The notes beneath the pieces were generated by a model that worked only from the letters and a program-made list of their open reading frames with translations, searched no databases and was not told the DNA's origin. Of a stretch of 64,000 nucleotides of DNA, positions 1 to 8,626 are shown piece after piece (the first letter of the stretch is position 1; each line of letters begins with the position of its first letter). Origin of the DNA: JAGLOK01 sp963676355 (GTDB lineage Bacteria > Bacillota > Clostridia > Christensenellales > UMGS416); the NCBI GenBank assembly GCA_963676355.1, contig OY781093.1:992001-1056000 (forward strand). Reading direction: 5' to 3'. The position numbers were made by a program, and so were the translations under genes.

Positions 1-1635
1 AATATATATTTCCGCCCATGCATGCGCATTTTCGTTGGTAAGGATTAGTGGTTTGTCTGCTGTTTTGATTTTCGCTTTAAATCCTTCTACATATCTGGAA
101 GGTAGCCCTGCGCATCGCGAAAGAACAGCCATTGCGGTTGCGTAATATGTGCAATATCCTTTCCTGGTTTCAAGGAAGTGGCTTACAAAGTCGATATCTT
201 CCGGAGGTATCTCAGGAGATAATGTATAGGTAAATCCGTTTTGCAGGTATTCTTTAATTAATGTTGCCTTTTGATAGTCATTGGCAGCATCTTCTGTTAA
301 AACTTCTGCAAGGTTCCACACGCTCTCGGGCACTGATTCAAATGGGAACATATAGTTTTGATAAATAAAGTCATCATATATATAGTTTGCTCCATCTGTA
401 GCTGATTGTATTTCTTCAATGTAGTTTCCAAATGAGCTTGAGTCAATTCTTATGTGTTCAGCAGTTATTTTATATGATAAGTCTTCTAATATTCTCCTTG
501 AAGCAAAAACTTCACCTTCTGAGTTAAATGAAACAAGCATTGTAAGTGCTTTTTCAGGGGTTGCGTTTATAACTCTGTTGGGGGTGAAGATTGTAGCAGA
601 TCCGGTTGAAAGAGGGGTTATTAAAAGCTCTGCTTGTCTGTAATACATATCTTCTTTTTGAGATATATCAGGTAAATACAAATTGAATACTTCAATTTGT
701 GTCTGCTTGTTTTTACTGTTCATTCTCAAGCGATAGCTTTCAGTGTCATCAATCCAATTATAGCCGGTGTATTTGTTTTTTATGTTGCCGCGCAAAAAGT
801 AAGTGGCAGCATAAGAACTTGTGACCTGTATTGATTCTTCATCGTCTAACGTTACGGGTCCTCCGAGCCTTCCGTCAATAGGTGAAAAGCCTGTGCTTGA
901 GAGGCTGTAGATTGAGCGGGGAGCCGTGTTGCCTGTAAACTCCGAGATCATGTCACTGATGGTGTTTTTTCGTATCTCAAGCCATTTTGACTTATGATTT
1001 AAAGGATTGTCTATTGTACTGGCATATATAATCAACATTATGATTGTTATTGAAGGTATTATATAAAAAGTGATTGCGCTGTTTAGTTTTCGTGCGTCTA
1101 GATTATTTGCTTGTTTGTGTTTGTAGGAAAATAGGCATGCAAACACACCGATTATTATTATGGTGTCCACTAAAGATGAGGGTTTGCCGGCTTTCCACTG
1201 CATAAATAGGGGAATTCCAGCTAGTATTAAGACTGCAGGATAAAAAGGATGTATGACTACAGGTATAATAAAAATCAATGATAAAATAAAAATGAAGATT
1301 ACACCGAAAGCACTTTCGGATTGGGGCAGTGGCTTAGTTTTATCTAGCAGAAAGTTAAATGAATCACTAATAAATTTTAGTATTGCCTCTTGCTTTACTG
1401 AATCTAAATTTAAATAAATTATCAACAAGGTAATAGCTGAGACTGCAAAAGCAATGAGTGCTACTTTTTTGTTTATAAACAAAATATAAAGAGAGAAAAC
1501 GAAAACAGCGGCCCACGCAAAAACAGTATAGTATGGCAAAGTGACTTCATATAATTTAAGAATCAACTCGCCTATGCCCATAACAAGAACTGAACAAACA
1601 AAAGCGGGTGAAGCTTCAGATAATCTTTTTTTCAC
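1..1635 (-). CDS. Transglutaminase-like membrane protein (TgpA/DUF3488 type), partial
   Basis: Reading the minus strand from a GTG at 1635 gives 545 uninterrupted codons that leave the window at position 1, so the C-terminus is missing. AGGAG lies 7 bases before the GTG. The first ~200 residues are hydrophobic with several membrane segments; an extracytoplasmic part follows; near the cut end is the transglutaminase core with the catalytic Cys in GYCTYY (about residue 495) and His in ENAHAW (about 538). The Asp of the triad would lie outside the window. The gene overlaps the end of the DUF58 gene by 20 bases, giving the common MoxR-DUF58-transglutaminase operon. The family is thought to act on cell-surface proteins or peptides; the substrate is unknown. 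No ATG fits as well as the GTG. Confidence 0.88.
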   Translation of the reverse strand, partial: MKKRLSEASPAFVCSVLVMGIGELILKLYEVTLPYYTVFAWAAVFVFSLYILFINKKVALIAFAVSAITLLIIYLNLDSVKQEAILKFISDSFNFLLDKTKPLPQSESAFGVIFIFILSLIFIIPVVIHPFYPAVLILAGIPLFMQWKAGKPSSLVDTIIIIGVFACLFSYKHKQANNLDARKLNSAITFYIIPSITIIMLIIYASTIDNPLNHKSKWLEIRKNTISDMISEFTGNTAPRSIYSLSSTGFSPIDGRLGGPVTLDDEESIQVTSSYAATYFLRGNIKNKYTGYNWIDDTESYRLRMNSKNKQTQIEVFNLYLPDISQKEDMYYRQAELLITPLSTGSATIFTPNRVINATPEKALTMLVSFNSEGEVFASRRILEDLSYKITAEHIRIDSSSFGNYIEEIQSATDGANYIYDDFIYQNYMFPFESVPESVWNLAEVLTEDAANDYQKATLIKEYLQNGFTYTLSPEIPPEDIDFVSHFLETRKGYCTYYATAMAVLSRCAGLPSRYVEGFKAKIKTADKPLILTNENAHAWAEIYI

Positions 1636-2848
1636 TTGCCTGCTCCTTAATACATTCGTTCAAATTTTCATCGGGAGAAATTTGGATTATAACAATTCCT
1701 GCCGATGAAAGCTCGGAAATCATTTTCAGTGTTTTGGGTTCATATACTTTGCCCGATTCTTTAACTAGAATCAGAGTTATGCTTATATCGGCTTTTCGCA
1801 TGTAATAGAGGCTATCAAAAGCGGATGAATCCAATGAGTGGGTGACAAAAAATATTGAGTTAACCTGTGAGGTGGCAAGGATATCGGCTGAAAACAATTC
1901 AAACATCGAAAAATCGTTGTCAAAAGAGATGTTTGAAATTCCAATATACATCGCATAGAAGTCTTCCAGCTCCCTTCCTGAGTACTCCTCTTCTTCTTTG
2001 CCTACTATTACAAGCTTTGTGGACATATTCTGCTTTAAAAGGTGGTGTGCTATTGCAGTCGCACATTCTGCAACCATATCCTCAAGCTCGATTTTAGAGA
2101 TCCCTTCAAGACCGTGTGAAGAGCAGTCAATATATATAAATGTGTCAGGGTTGAGTGAAACGCTGTAGTTTTTAACCATTAGCTGTTGTTTTGCAGCAGA
2201 CAGTTTCCAATGGATTTTCTTTAAAATGTCTCCGTACTCATAGTTTCTTACATCTTTCATGTCCGCGATATCAGATGATGTTTTCTGCAGAGGATTCTGC
2301 GTGCTCATATTTTCTCTTTGTGGCAAAGGCAGATAATCAAGTTTTACTATTCTAGGCATTACCGAAAGTATTAAAGTCTTATATTTTGCGCTTTCTACAA
2401 GATCTATTGTAAAAAAGAACAAACCGAACACATCATATATTCTAATTTTGCTTAATCCGATTGGCCATTTGCCCATATATCTGCAATGAACCTTTTTGTT
2501 AATTGTTTTCTTGCTTTTTTGCATAAACCCAAAGTATTCAGTACTTTTGTACATATTTAAATTGTCATCGGGCAAGTCGTATTCAACTTCGATAAGAGGC
2601 ATCGGATATATATGCTCATTATAAATTTGCATAATAAGTTCTACAGTTTTGCCTTTTACAGCTTCTGGAGGGTTAATATGCTGGCTAAATTTTAATTGGA
2701 TGTAGCTTATAATTAAAGTAGCAACGGATAAAAGCACCATAAAAATCATGGTAAAAAACAATAAATAAAAAATACTTTTTCCGGTTGTAAGACCTGACAT
2801 TAAAAACGAAAAAGAAATTATTATAAAAGGTATAAGCCGTTTTTTCAT
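1616..2848 (-). CDS. DUF58 domain protein
   Basis: A 410-residue protein with two membrane segments at the N-terminus (about residues 5-25 and 30-52), a beta-rich middle, and the DUF58 signature around residues 195-215 (DVRNYEYGDILKKIHWKLSA), followed by a von Willebrand A-like fold containing a DCSSHG-like metal-site remnant. DUF58 proteins are partners of MoxR AAA+ ATPases and are usually encoded with a transglutaminase, exactly as here: MoxR stops one base upstream and the transglutaminase gene overlaps the end by 20 bases. The likely role is as a membrane-anchored adaptor in a MoxR-driven assembly or maturation process. The exact cellular function is not known for this family. Confidence 0.9.
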   Translation of the reverse strand: MKKRLIPFIIISFSFLMSGLTTGKSIFYLLFFTMIFMVLLSVATLIISYIQLKFSQHINPPEAVKGKTVELIMQIYNEHIYPMPLIEVEYDLPDDNLNMYKSTEYFGFMQKSKKTINKKVHCRYMGKWPIGLSKIRIYDVFGLFFFTIDLVESAKYKTLILSVMPRIVKLDYLPLPQRENMSTQNPLQKTSSDIADMKDVRNYEYGDILKKIHWKLSAAKQQLMVKNYSVSLNPDTFIYIDCSSHGLEGISKIELEDMVAECATAIAHHLLKQNMSTKLVIVGKEEEEYSGRELEDFYAMYIGISNISFDNDFSMFELFSADILATSQVNSIFFVTHSLDSSAFDSLYYMRKADISITLILVKESGKVYEPKTLKMISELSSAGIVIIQISPDENLNECIKEQASEKKII

Positions 2849-2849
2849 T

Positions 2850-3779
2850 TTAGATGACCGGAACTTTTATTGTATTGAGGATATTTCGGAGTACTCTTCT
2901 TGTATTCATTTCATAAAGCTTAGCTTCAGGTTTTAGGATAATTCTGTGTTCAAACACTGGGTAAATCATTTCTTGAACATCGTCGGGAATAACATAGGAC
3001 CTTCCGTGAAGATAAGCATTTGCTTTTGCTGCATTTATAAGACATAAAGAGCCTCTTGGAGATACGCCCAAACGGATGTGCTCTTCCTGTCTTGTCTGCA
3101 TGGCGATTGTCGCCACATATTCATATATTTTCTCTGCGCATTCTATTTTTTCAACCTGAGACTGCGCCTCAATTATTTCTTGACTGCTTACAACCTCTTT
3201 AAGAGTGGATTTAGGATCGGTTTCCGTGAACCTGCTTAAAATATTCATCTCTTCTCGAACCGAAGGATAGCCTATTGTAATTCTCATGAAAAACCTATCC
3301 AGCTGTGCTTCGGGGAGGGGATATGTTCCTATATATTCAATGGGGTTTTGTGTGGCGAGCACCATAAACGGTGAGGGCAGTGCTCTGCTTATTCCATCTG
3401 TTGTGACTTGCTGTTCCTGCATGGCTTCAAGAAGTGCAGACTGAGTTTTGGGTGGAGTCCTATTTATTTCGTCCGCCAGCAAAATGTTTGAAAACACTGC
3501 ACCTTTTTTAAATTCAAGATCCCCTGTTTTCATATTTACCATAGAAAAACCTGTAATATCCGATGGAAGTACATCGGGAGTGAATTGGATTCTGTTAAAA
3601 GAACATCCGATTGACTTTGCAAGAGACCATACCAGAGTTGTTTTGCCAACTCCAGGGACATCTTCAATGATCACATGGCCTTTGCACAAAAGTGCTGTCA
3701 GCAGCAAATCAATTACGTTGTCTTTGCCGACGATTATTTTTGATATATTATCTTTTACTGTTTTTAAAAAGCTGCTCAC
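2850..3779 (-). CDS. MoxR family AAA+ ATPase
   Basis: 309 residues, normal length for MoxR. Walker A is GVGKTT (about residue 43) and Walker B is LLADEINR (about 103), followed by the MoxR-typical PPKTQSALLEAMQE stretch and the sensor region ATQNPIE. The start is GTG at 3779 behind GAGAGGG. It is the first gene of a three-gene minus-strand operon with the DUF58 and transglutaminase genes. MoxR ATPases act as chaperones that activate or assemble partner proteins through ATP hydrolysis; the DUF58/vWA protein next door is the expected partner. The 181-base divergent spacer to birA must hold promoters for both directions; I see no convincing -35/-10 pair for this side. Confidence 0.93.
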   Translation of the reverse strand: MSSFLKTVKDNISKIIVGKDNVIDLLLTALLCKGHVIIEDVPGVGKTTLVWSLAKSIGCSFNRIQFTPDVLPSDITGFSMVNMKTGDLEFKKGAVFSNILLADEINRTPPKTQSALLEAMQEQQVTTDGISRALPSPFMVLATQNPIEYIGTYPLPEAQLDRFFMRITIGYPSVREEMNILSRFTETDPKSTLKEVVSSQEIIEAQSQVEKIECAEKIYEYVATIAMQTRQEEHIRLGVSPRGSLCLINAAKANAYLHGRSYVIPDDVQEMIYPVFEHRIILKPEAKLYEMNTRRVLRNILNTIKVPVI

Positions 3780-3925
3780 AATTTACCCTCTCTTTTCATT
3801 AATAGTTTAATGATAATATAACAACAATCATTTTACAATTCTTTTAACAATTTTAAGTAAATGTTGCAAAAAAATGTTTTTTACAAGGTATACAAATGTA
3901 TGCCTGCCAGTTATATAACAAAAGG

Positions 3926-3960
3926 TTGTAAGTTATATTATAAAAATTTATAATGATACT
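3926..3960 (+). promoter_or_regulatory. birA promoter, apparently leaderless
   Basis: TTGTAA (3926-3931), a 17-base spacer and TATAAT (3949-3954) form a good sigma-A promoter. Only six bases separate the -10 box from the birA ATG at 3961, so transcription should begin at or within a base or two of the start codon. No Shine-Dalgarno sequence precedes the ATG. A leaderless transcript is inferred, not proven. Confidence 0.7.
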
Positions 3961-4935
3961 ATGTTTAATATCAAAAGATACAATATATTGAAGATACTCT
4001 TAGACAATGTTGGAAAGGAAGTTTCCGGAGAACATTTGAGTCGTGAGCTTGGAATTTCCCGAGCCGCAATAGCAAAGCACATAAAAAAGATGAGGACTAT
4101 GGGCTGTAGCATTCAAGCTCGCCCGGGTGGTGGATACACAATGATTTCAATTCCTCAGATTATTTGTGAGGAACTAATCAGAGTGTTTGGGGAAAACTTA
4201 TATCCTGTGATTGTCAAAGATGTCGTAAAATCAACGAATTTGGATGCTAAAGAATGGGCGGAGGATAATGCTGAGCATGGTTCGATGATTGTCGCAAAAA
4301 CTCAAACAGGCGGAAGAGGCCGAAGGCATAGAGTGTGGCAGAGCATTGAAGGTGGAATATGGGCTTCTGTTATCTTAAAGCTTGATGTTTCACCCAGCCA
4401 GATTCAGCCAGTGACACTTGCAGCTGCAATGGCTGTTGTTGAAGCTATTAAAGATAACTGCGAAGAGGCAAGCCCTACCATAAAGTGGCCAAACGATATT
4501 TTGGTTAACGGAAAGAAAGTGTGCGGCATTTTAACTGAGTTTATAGGAGACATCGATGAACTCAGATATCTTATTGTAGGTATTGGCATAAACAACGCAT
4601 TTGATAAAGAAAAACTTGAAGGGGAGCTTTTGAATCAGGCTACAACTCTTCAATCTGAAAATATTATTATCAACAGCTCAAAGCTGATTGTTGACGTTCG
4701 CAATCGACTGCTTGAGGTTACTGATAAGTGGTGTGAGACGGGGTCAACCAAGCATATAATAGACTTTTATCGCGATAATATGGCTTATAAGGGAAAGAAA
4801 ATCAAAATTTCCGGAGCGGGCAATGAAATATTTGGAACGCTTAAAGATATTGACAGCACAGGCGCTCTAATAGTCGAGACAGAGAATGAGGAAAAAAAGG
4901 TAATCTCCGGCGAAATAAGCGTTAGGAAGGTATAG
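3961..4935 (+). CDS. birA: Bifunctional biotin-[acetyl-CoA-carboxylase] ligase / biotin operon repressor BirA
   Basis: 324 residues. Residues 1-65 are a winged helix-turn-helix (GKEVSGEHLSRELGISRAAI). The central catalytic domain has the biotinoyl-AMP loop GGRGRRHRVW (about residues 118-127, family consensus GRGRRG) and KWPNDI (about 176-181), and the C-terminal SH3-like domain covers about 275-324. It activates biotin to biotinoyl-AMP, transfers it to the biotin carrier of carboxylases, and with bound biotinoyl-AMP represses biotin genes. The stop codon is directly followed by the ATG of the next gene, so it heads an operon of unrelated housekeeping genes. Translation probably starts on a leaderless mRNA because the HTH begins within a few residues of this ATG and no ribosome binding site is visible. 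Confidence 0.95.
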   Translation: MFNIKRYNILKILLDNVGKEVSGEHLSRELGISRAAIAKHIKKMRTMGCSIQARPGGGYTMISIPQIICEELIRVFGENLYPVIVKDVVKSTNLDAKEWAEDNAEHGSMIVAKTQTGGRGRRHRVWQSIEGGIWASVILKLDVSPSQIQPVTLAAAMAVVEAIKDNCEEASPTIKWPNDILVNGKKVCGILTEFIGDIDELRYLIVGIGINNAFDKEKLEGELLNQATTLQSENIIINSSKLIVDVRNRLLEVTDKWCETGSTKHIIDFYRDNMAYKGKKIKISGAGNEIFGTLKDIDSTGALIVETENEEKKVISGEISVRKV

Positions 4936-5841
4936 ATGAAATATTTGGGGTCAATAACTGATGTAGAGGGGATAACTCTAGGTCATTATTCAGATGATAA
5001 AGGACAAACTGGATGCAGCGTTTTATTGCTTGGAAATGGGGCAAAGGCCGGAGTTTGTGTTAATGGCGCAGCACCTGGAACGCGTGAGACTGATTTGCTT
5101 AAAAGCGAAAACACAGTTGACACAGTTCATGCTGTTGTTTTGTCGGGCGGAAGCGCATTTGGTCTGGCATCAGCTGACGGCGTAATGCGCTATTTAAAAG
5201 AAAATAGTGTTGGTTTTGAAACAAGATTTGGAAAAGTGCCAATTGTTCCTGCGGCGGTGCTTTTTGATTTGTCGGTAGGTTCACCAGATGCTTATCCTGA
5301 CAGTAGTTCAGGATATCTTGCATGTAAAAATGCTTCAAAAAAAGCAGAGCAAGGGCTAGTTGGCGCAGGCATGGGTGCGACTGTGGGAAAAGTTGCGGGA
5401 TTTGACAAAGCGATGCCCGGCGGATTTGGAATGGCAACTATAGAGCTTGCTGGTGGAGTAGTTGTGAGCGCATGCGTTGCAGTTAACGCGGTGGGTGACA
5501 TTAGAGAAGATGGAACAATAATTGCAGGGGCAAATATTGACGGCAAGTTTATAGATACTGTAGAGATGATGTTTTCAGGCAAAAACCAAGCGGAATTTGG
5601 ACAAAATACCACCATTGGCGCTGTTGCGACTAATGCAAGCCTTTCAAAAACACAGCTTAACAGAGTGGCAAAAATAGCGCACAATGGAATAGCAAGAAGT
5701 ATATACCCTGCACATACAATGATGGATGGAGATACGGTTTTTGCTCTTTCTCTTGGTGAAAAAGAATACGATTTAAGCGCATTGTGCGAAGCGGCTGCGG
5801 AAGCTTTAAGAAGAGCGATAGTCAATGCTGTTTTGCGGTGA
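4936..5841 (+). CDS. P1 family peptidase (DmpA/S58, L-aminopeptidase/D-esterase type)
   Basis: 301 residues. Family features are the N-terminal ITDVEGITLGHYSD, the GAAPGTRETDLL stretch, LSGGSAFGLASADGV (about residues 69-84) and, late in the protein, GAVATNASLSK. In this family the Asn-hydrolase cleaves its own chain just before a catalytic Ser or Thr to give two subunits; TNASLSK (about 231-237) is the candidate site. Substrates of relatives are N-terminal amino acids of peptides and amides. The gene starts with no gap after birA (TAG ATG), so translation is probably coupled, and it is followed five bases later by the AcpS fusion. The physiological substrate cannot be told from the sequence. 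Confidence 0.88.
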   Translation: MKYLGSITDVEGITLGHYSDDKGQTGCSVLLLGNGAKAGVCVNGAAPGTRETDLLKSENTVDTVHAVVLSGGSAFGLASADGVMRYLKENSVGFETRFGKVPIVPAAVLFDLSVGSPDAYPDSSSGYLACKNASKKAEQGLVGAGMGATVGKVAGFDKAMPGGFGMATIELAGGVVVSACVAVNAVGDIREDGTIIAGANIDGKFIDTVEMMFSGKNQAEFGQNTTIGAVATNASLSKTQLNRVAKIAHNGIARSIYPAHTMMDGDTVFALSLGEKEYDLSALCEAAAEALRRAIVNAVLR

Positions 5842-5846
5842 ATGAG

Positions 5847-7067
5847 ATGATAATAGGAATTGGAACGGATATTGTTGAAATATCTCGAATAGAAAAACTT
5901 ATTGAAAATGAAGCGGCTGTAAAGAGGATTTTGACACAAAAAGAGCAGAAGCTTTTTTTAACGCAATCACAAAAGGCACAGTGGGTAGCGGGGCGTTTTG
6001 CGGCAAAAGAAGCTGCAAGCAAAGCGCTTAAGGTGGGCATTGCAAAATGCGCGCCAAATGAAGTGGAGATTCTCTATGATGAAAACGGTGCTCCCACACT
6101 TGAGCTTTTAGGCAAGGCAAAAAAGTTGCTTTCTGGCATAAACTATAAAACACACATATCAATAACTCACGATGGCGGTCTTGCGCAGGCTTTTGTAATT
6201 TTTGAAGAAACTGAGAAAGAAGCTGAAATTCGTGATGAACAAACCGCAAGGGAAATAGCCAAGCTTCTGCCTGAAAGAGATGAAAATTCTCACAAGGGAG
6301 ATATGGGGAAAATTGCGATACTTGCAGGCTCGAAAAGATTTTCTGGAGCGGGATACCTTTGCACTGTAGGAGCTCTTAAAGCAGGCGCAGGGCTTGTGAC
6401 TTGGTGCAGAAATTATAATCCTGTTGCAACACCTGCAGAGTCTATGTCGTATAGGCTTGAAAAAAGACATCCATTTCGTGCACTTTCCGAGTTCGCATCT
6501 GATATGGATGCAATGGTGATTGGCCCAGGGCTTGGAATTGATTTTGCAGAAAGAGCTGTAACTAAATTATTGAGTAAGATTAAGTTTCCTGTGGTGTTGG
6601 ACGCTGATGCGCTCAATGCTATTGCACAGCTTGAAGAGCCGATAACACTTCCAAAAGATACGATAATCACACCTCATGTTGGAGAAGCGGCGAGGCTTCT
6701 TAATAAAGACAATGATTATGTTAAAAATAATGCTGAGATTTGCGCAAAAGAGTTAGCCCGAAAACTTAAAGTCATAGTAGTATTAAAATGCCACAACACT
6801 GTTGTGTGCTCACCGGATGGGAGATTATTTATTAACTCCACAGGCAACGCAGGGATGGCTTCAGGCGGAAGCGGAGATGTTCTTGCGGGATTAATCGGAG
6901 CGTTGATTAAAAGAATGGATTTATTTGATGCATCAAGGTATGCTGTGTATCTGCATGGTTTGGCAGGGGATATTGCTAAGGTGAAATATGGTGAGAATTC
7001 TATGACTGCCAAAAACATCGTAGAATGTATTCCTGATGCATTTAGAATGCTAGAAAAACATAGGTAG
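5847..7067 (+). CDS. Fusion of holo-ACP synthase (AcpS) and ADP-dependent NAD(P)H-hydrate dehydratase (NnrD)
   Basis: The reading frame is open further upstream, but the ATG at 5847 gives the canonical AcpS N-terminus IIGIGTDIVEI, so I use it (406 residues). Residues 1-122 are a complete AcpS with metal-binding Asp8 and Glu55 (in RFAAKEAASKAL) and the SITHDGG end. From about 130 to 406 comes a YjeF-C/carbohydrate-kinase-like dehydratase: GDMGKIAILAGS, GPGLG, VLDADALNAI, ITPHVGEAARLL and the nucleotide loop GMASGGSGDVLAG. AcpS loads phosphopantetheine from CoA onto acyl carrier protein; NnrD repairs hydrated NAD(P)H using ADP. Neighbouring acpS and nnr genes are common in Firmicutes, but here they are one polypeptide and the NnrE epimerase half is absent. 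No stop or frameshift lies between the halves. Confidence 0.92.
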   Translation: MIIGIGTDIVEISRIEKLIENEAAVKRILTQKEQKLFLTQSQKAQWVAGRFAAKEAASKALKVGIAKCAPNEVEILYDENGAPTLELLGKAKKLLSGINYKTHISITHDGGLAQAFVIFEETEKEAEIRDEQTAREIAKLLPERDENSHKGDMGKIAILAGSKRFSGAGYLCTVGALKAGAGLVTWCRNYNPVATPAESMSYRLEKRHPFRALSEFASDMDAMVIGPGLGIDFAERAVTKLLSKIKFPVVLDADALNAIAQLEEPITLPKDTIITPHVGEAARLLNKDNDYVKNNAEICAKELARKLKVIVVLKCHNTVVCSPDGRLFINSTGNAGMASGGSGDVLAGLIGALIKRMDLFDASRYAVYLHGLAGDIAKVKYGENSMTAKNIVECIPDAFRMLEKHR

Positions 7068-7077
7068 ATTAATATTT

Positions 7078-7920
7078 ATGAATAAAGTACGTGAATATCT
7101 TTTTATAACTTTGGGAACGGCACTTGTTGCTTTTTCTTTTTCGATATTTTTTGTTCCAAACAGCATAGCTCCTGGAGGTGTGTCAGGAATTGCAACTCTG
7201 CTTAATGCCTTGTTTGGTTTAAGAGTGGGACTTATGATAATGATTATCAATGTGCCTATTTATCTGATGAGTTTTAAAAAGTTTGGTGTTGTAAGAGTGG
7301 TGCGCTCTCTTTACGCCACAATTTTAATGTCATTAATAATTGATTATATAAAAATCCCTGAGGATTTTATTAGATCGATATCTTCAGATTTTCTGCTGTC
7401 TTCAATCTTTGGCGGAGTTTTGATGGGTGCAGGACTTGGGTTGGTGATAAAAAACAACTCAACTACTGGCGGAACGGACATGATAGCAGGGCTTATTCAC
7501 GGATGGTTTCCAAACATATCAATATCTTGGGTGTTGTTTGGCATTGAGTTTATAGTTATTCTAGGCGCGGGTATATTCTTGGAACCGATTATGGCTCTTT
7601 ATGCTTTCATTGCACTGTTTGTATCAACGCGCGTCATGGATTTTATACAAGTTGGTGTAAACACGGCAAAAGCGTTTATGATAATATCTGATAATGTTGA
7701 TAAAATATCTAACGATATAATTGTTAAGATGGATAGAGGAGCTACAATCCTTAAAGGTCTTGGAGCTTACAGCGGTGACAATAAGAATGTTATTTTATGT
7801 GTTGTCAGAAGAAATCAGATTTATAAATTGAGAAGTATCATTAAAGAAGATGATGATGACGCATTTGTGATAGTCTATGATGTAAAAGAAGTTTTGGGTG
7901 AAGGATTTACGCCTTATTGA
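7078..7920 (+). CDS. YitT family membrane protein (DUF161 + DUF2179)
   Basis: 280 residues. Five or six hydrophobic segments in residues 10-175 (including the family stretch PNSIAPGGVSGIATLL and NNSTTGGTDMIAGLI) form the YitT membrane domain, and residues ~190-280 form the soluble DUF2179 domain (DRGATILKGLGAYSGDNKNVILCVV). Such proteins sit in the plasma membrane of Firmicutes; their transport or sensing role is unknown. It begins ten bases after the AcpS fusion and is probably the last gene of the birA operon. The ribosome binding site is weak, which suggests coupled translation. Confidence 0.93.
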   Translation: MNKVREYLFITLGTALVAFSFSIFFVPNSIAPGGVSGIATLLNALFGLRVGLMIMIINVPIYLMSFKKFGVVRVVRSLYATILMSLIIDYIKIPEDFIRSISSDFLLSSIFGGVLMGAGLGLVIKNNSTTGGTDMIAGLIHGWFPNISISWVLFGIEFIVILGAGIFLEPIMALYAFIALFVSTRVMDFIQVGVNTAKAFMIISDNVDKISNDIIVKMDRGATILKGLGAYSGDNKNVILCVVRRNQIYKLRSIIKEDDDDAFVIVYDVKEVLGEGFTPY

Positions 7921-7989
7921 TACATATTCTTTCTTATAAACCAACACTATAGTATAATAATGTAAATTAATAAAATATGAGGAATGGTT

Positions 7990-8622
7990 ATGGTTAAAAA
8001 AGCATTATTAAGTATTGTAGTAATTATATTTGTTATAGCAACATGTTCATGTGGATTTTTGAGCAGCAAAGAGAGTGCGAACGTAAGTGAAACCGAGCAA
8101 AAAGAAGATGATTTTGATACTGTTGATGTTGAAGCCGGTTTTTCATATTTAGATCCTAATATTGACATGTCATTACTTATAGCTGCTCCCGGCTGGAGAT
8201 ATCAAAAAGATGAAGAAGCTGGAATGGTGATATTTTATATGCCTGAAGAATATGACGGATTAACCAGCTTTGCGATATCATCTAATACAAAAAAAGGAAA
8301 TGGCATGAGTGATAATGATTTGGATAGTGTAATAGATCAAATGGGATATGAAAGCAACGAGATAGTTGAAAGCTTTGTTACATCTGTTGATTGGAAAGAA
8401 GTAGATAGTATTAAAGCTGGCAATTATACTGCTCGTAGGTTTTCTTACACTGGTAAACTAAAAAGCTCAGATGAGAATGTGCATGGAGATTACTTTTTTT
8501 GGTGGACAAAAGATAGACTATACACATGCTCATCTGTCACGTTTGAAGATATATACGAGGAGTATTATCTAATATTAAAAGAAGCGCTTTTAACATTTAA
8601 AACATATGATGAAATTAGCTGA
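7990..8622 (+). CDS. Small exported protein, probable lipoprotein, unknown function
   Basis: I choose the ATG at 7990 because GAGG at 7979-7982 is correctly spaced for it; an in-frame ATG six bases earlier is too close. The protein (210 residues) opens with a hydrophobic signal, KKALLSIVVIIFVIATCSC, and two Cys residues at its end, so it is probably exported and lipidated, although neither Cys fits the lipobox well. A Ser/Glu-rich linker follows. The rest is a mixed alpha/beta domain with WRYQKDEEAGMVIFYMPE and FSYTGKL, resembling small PsbP/DUF-like stress proteins only in general shape; I do not recognise a family. It has a separate -10-like TATAAT at 7953-7958 and ends four bases before the convergent galT gene. 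Confidence 0.8.
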   Translation: MVKKALLSIVVIIFVIATCSCGFLSSKESANVSETEQKEDDFDTVDVEAGFSYLDPNIDMSLLIAAPGWRYQKDEEAGMVIFYMPEEYDGLTSFAISSNTKKGNGMSDNDLDSVIDQMGYESNEIVESFVTSVDWKEVDSIKAGNYTARRFSYTGKLKSSDENVHGDYFFWWTKDRLYTCSSVTFEDIYEEYYLILKEALLTFKTYDEIS

Positions 8623-8626
8623 TAAT

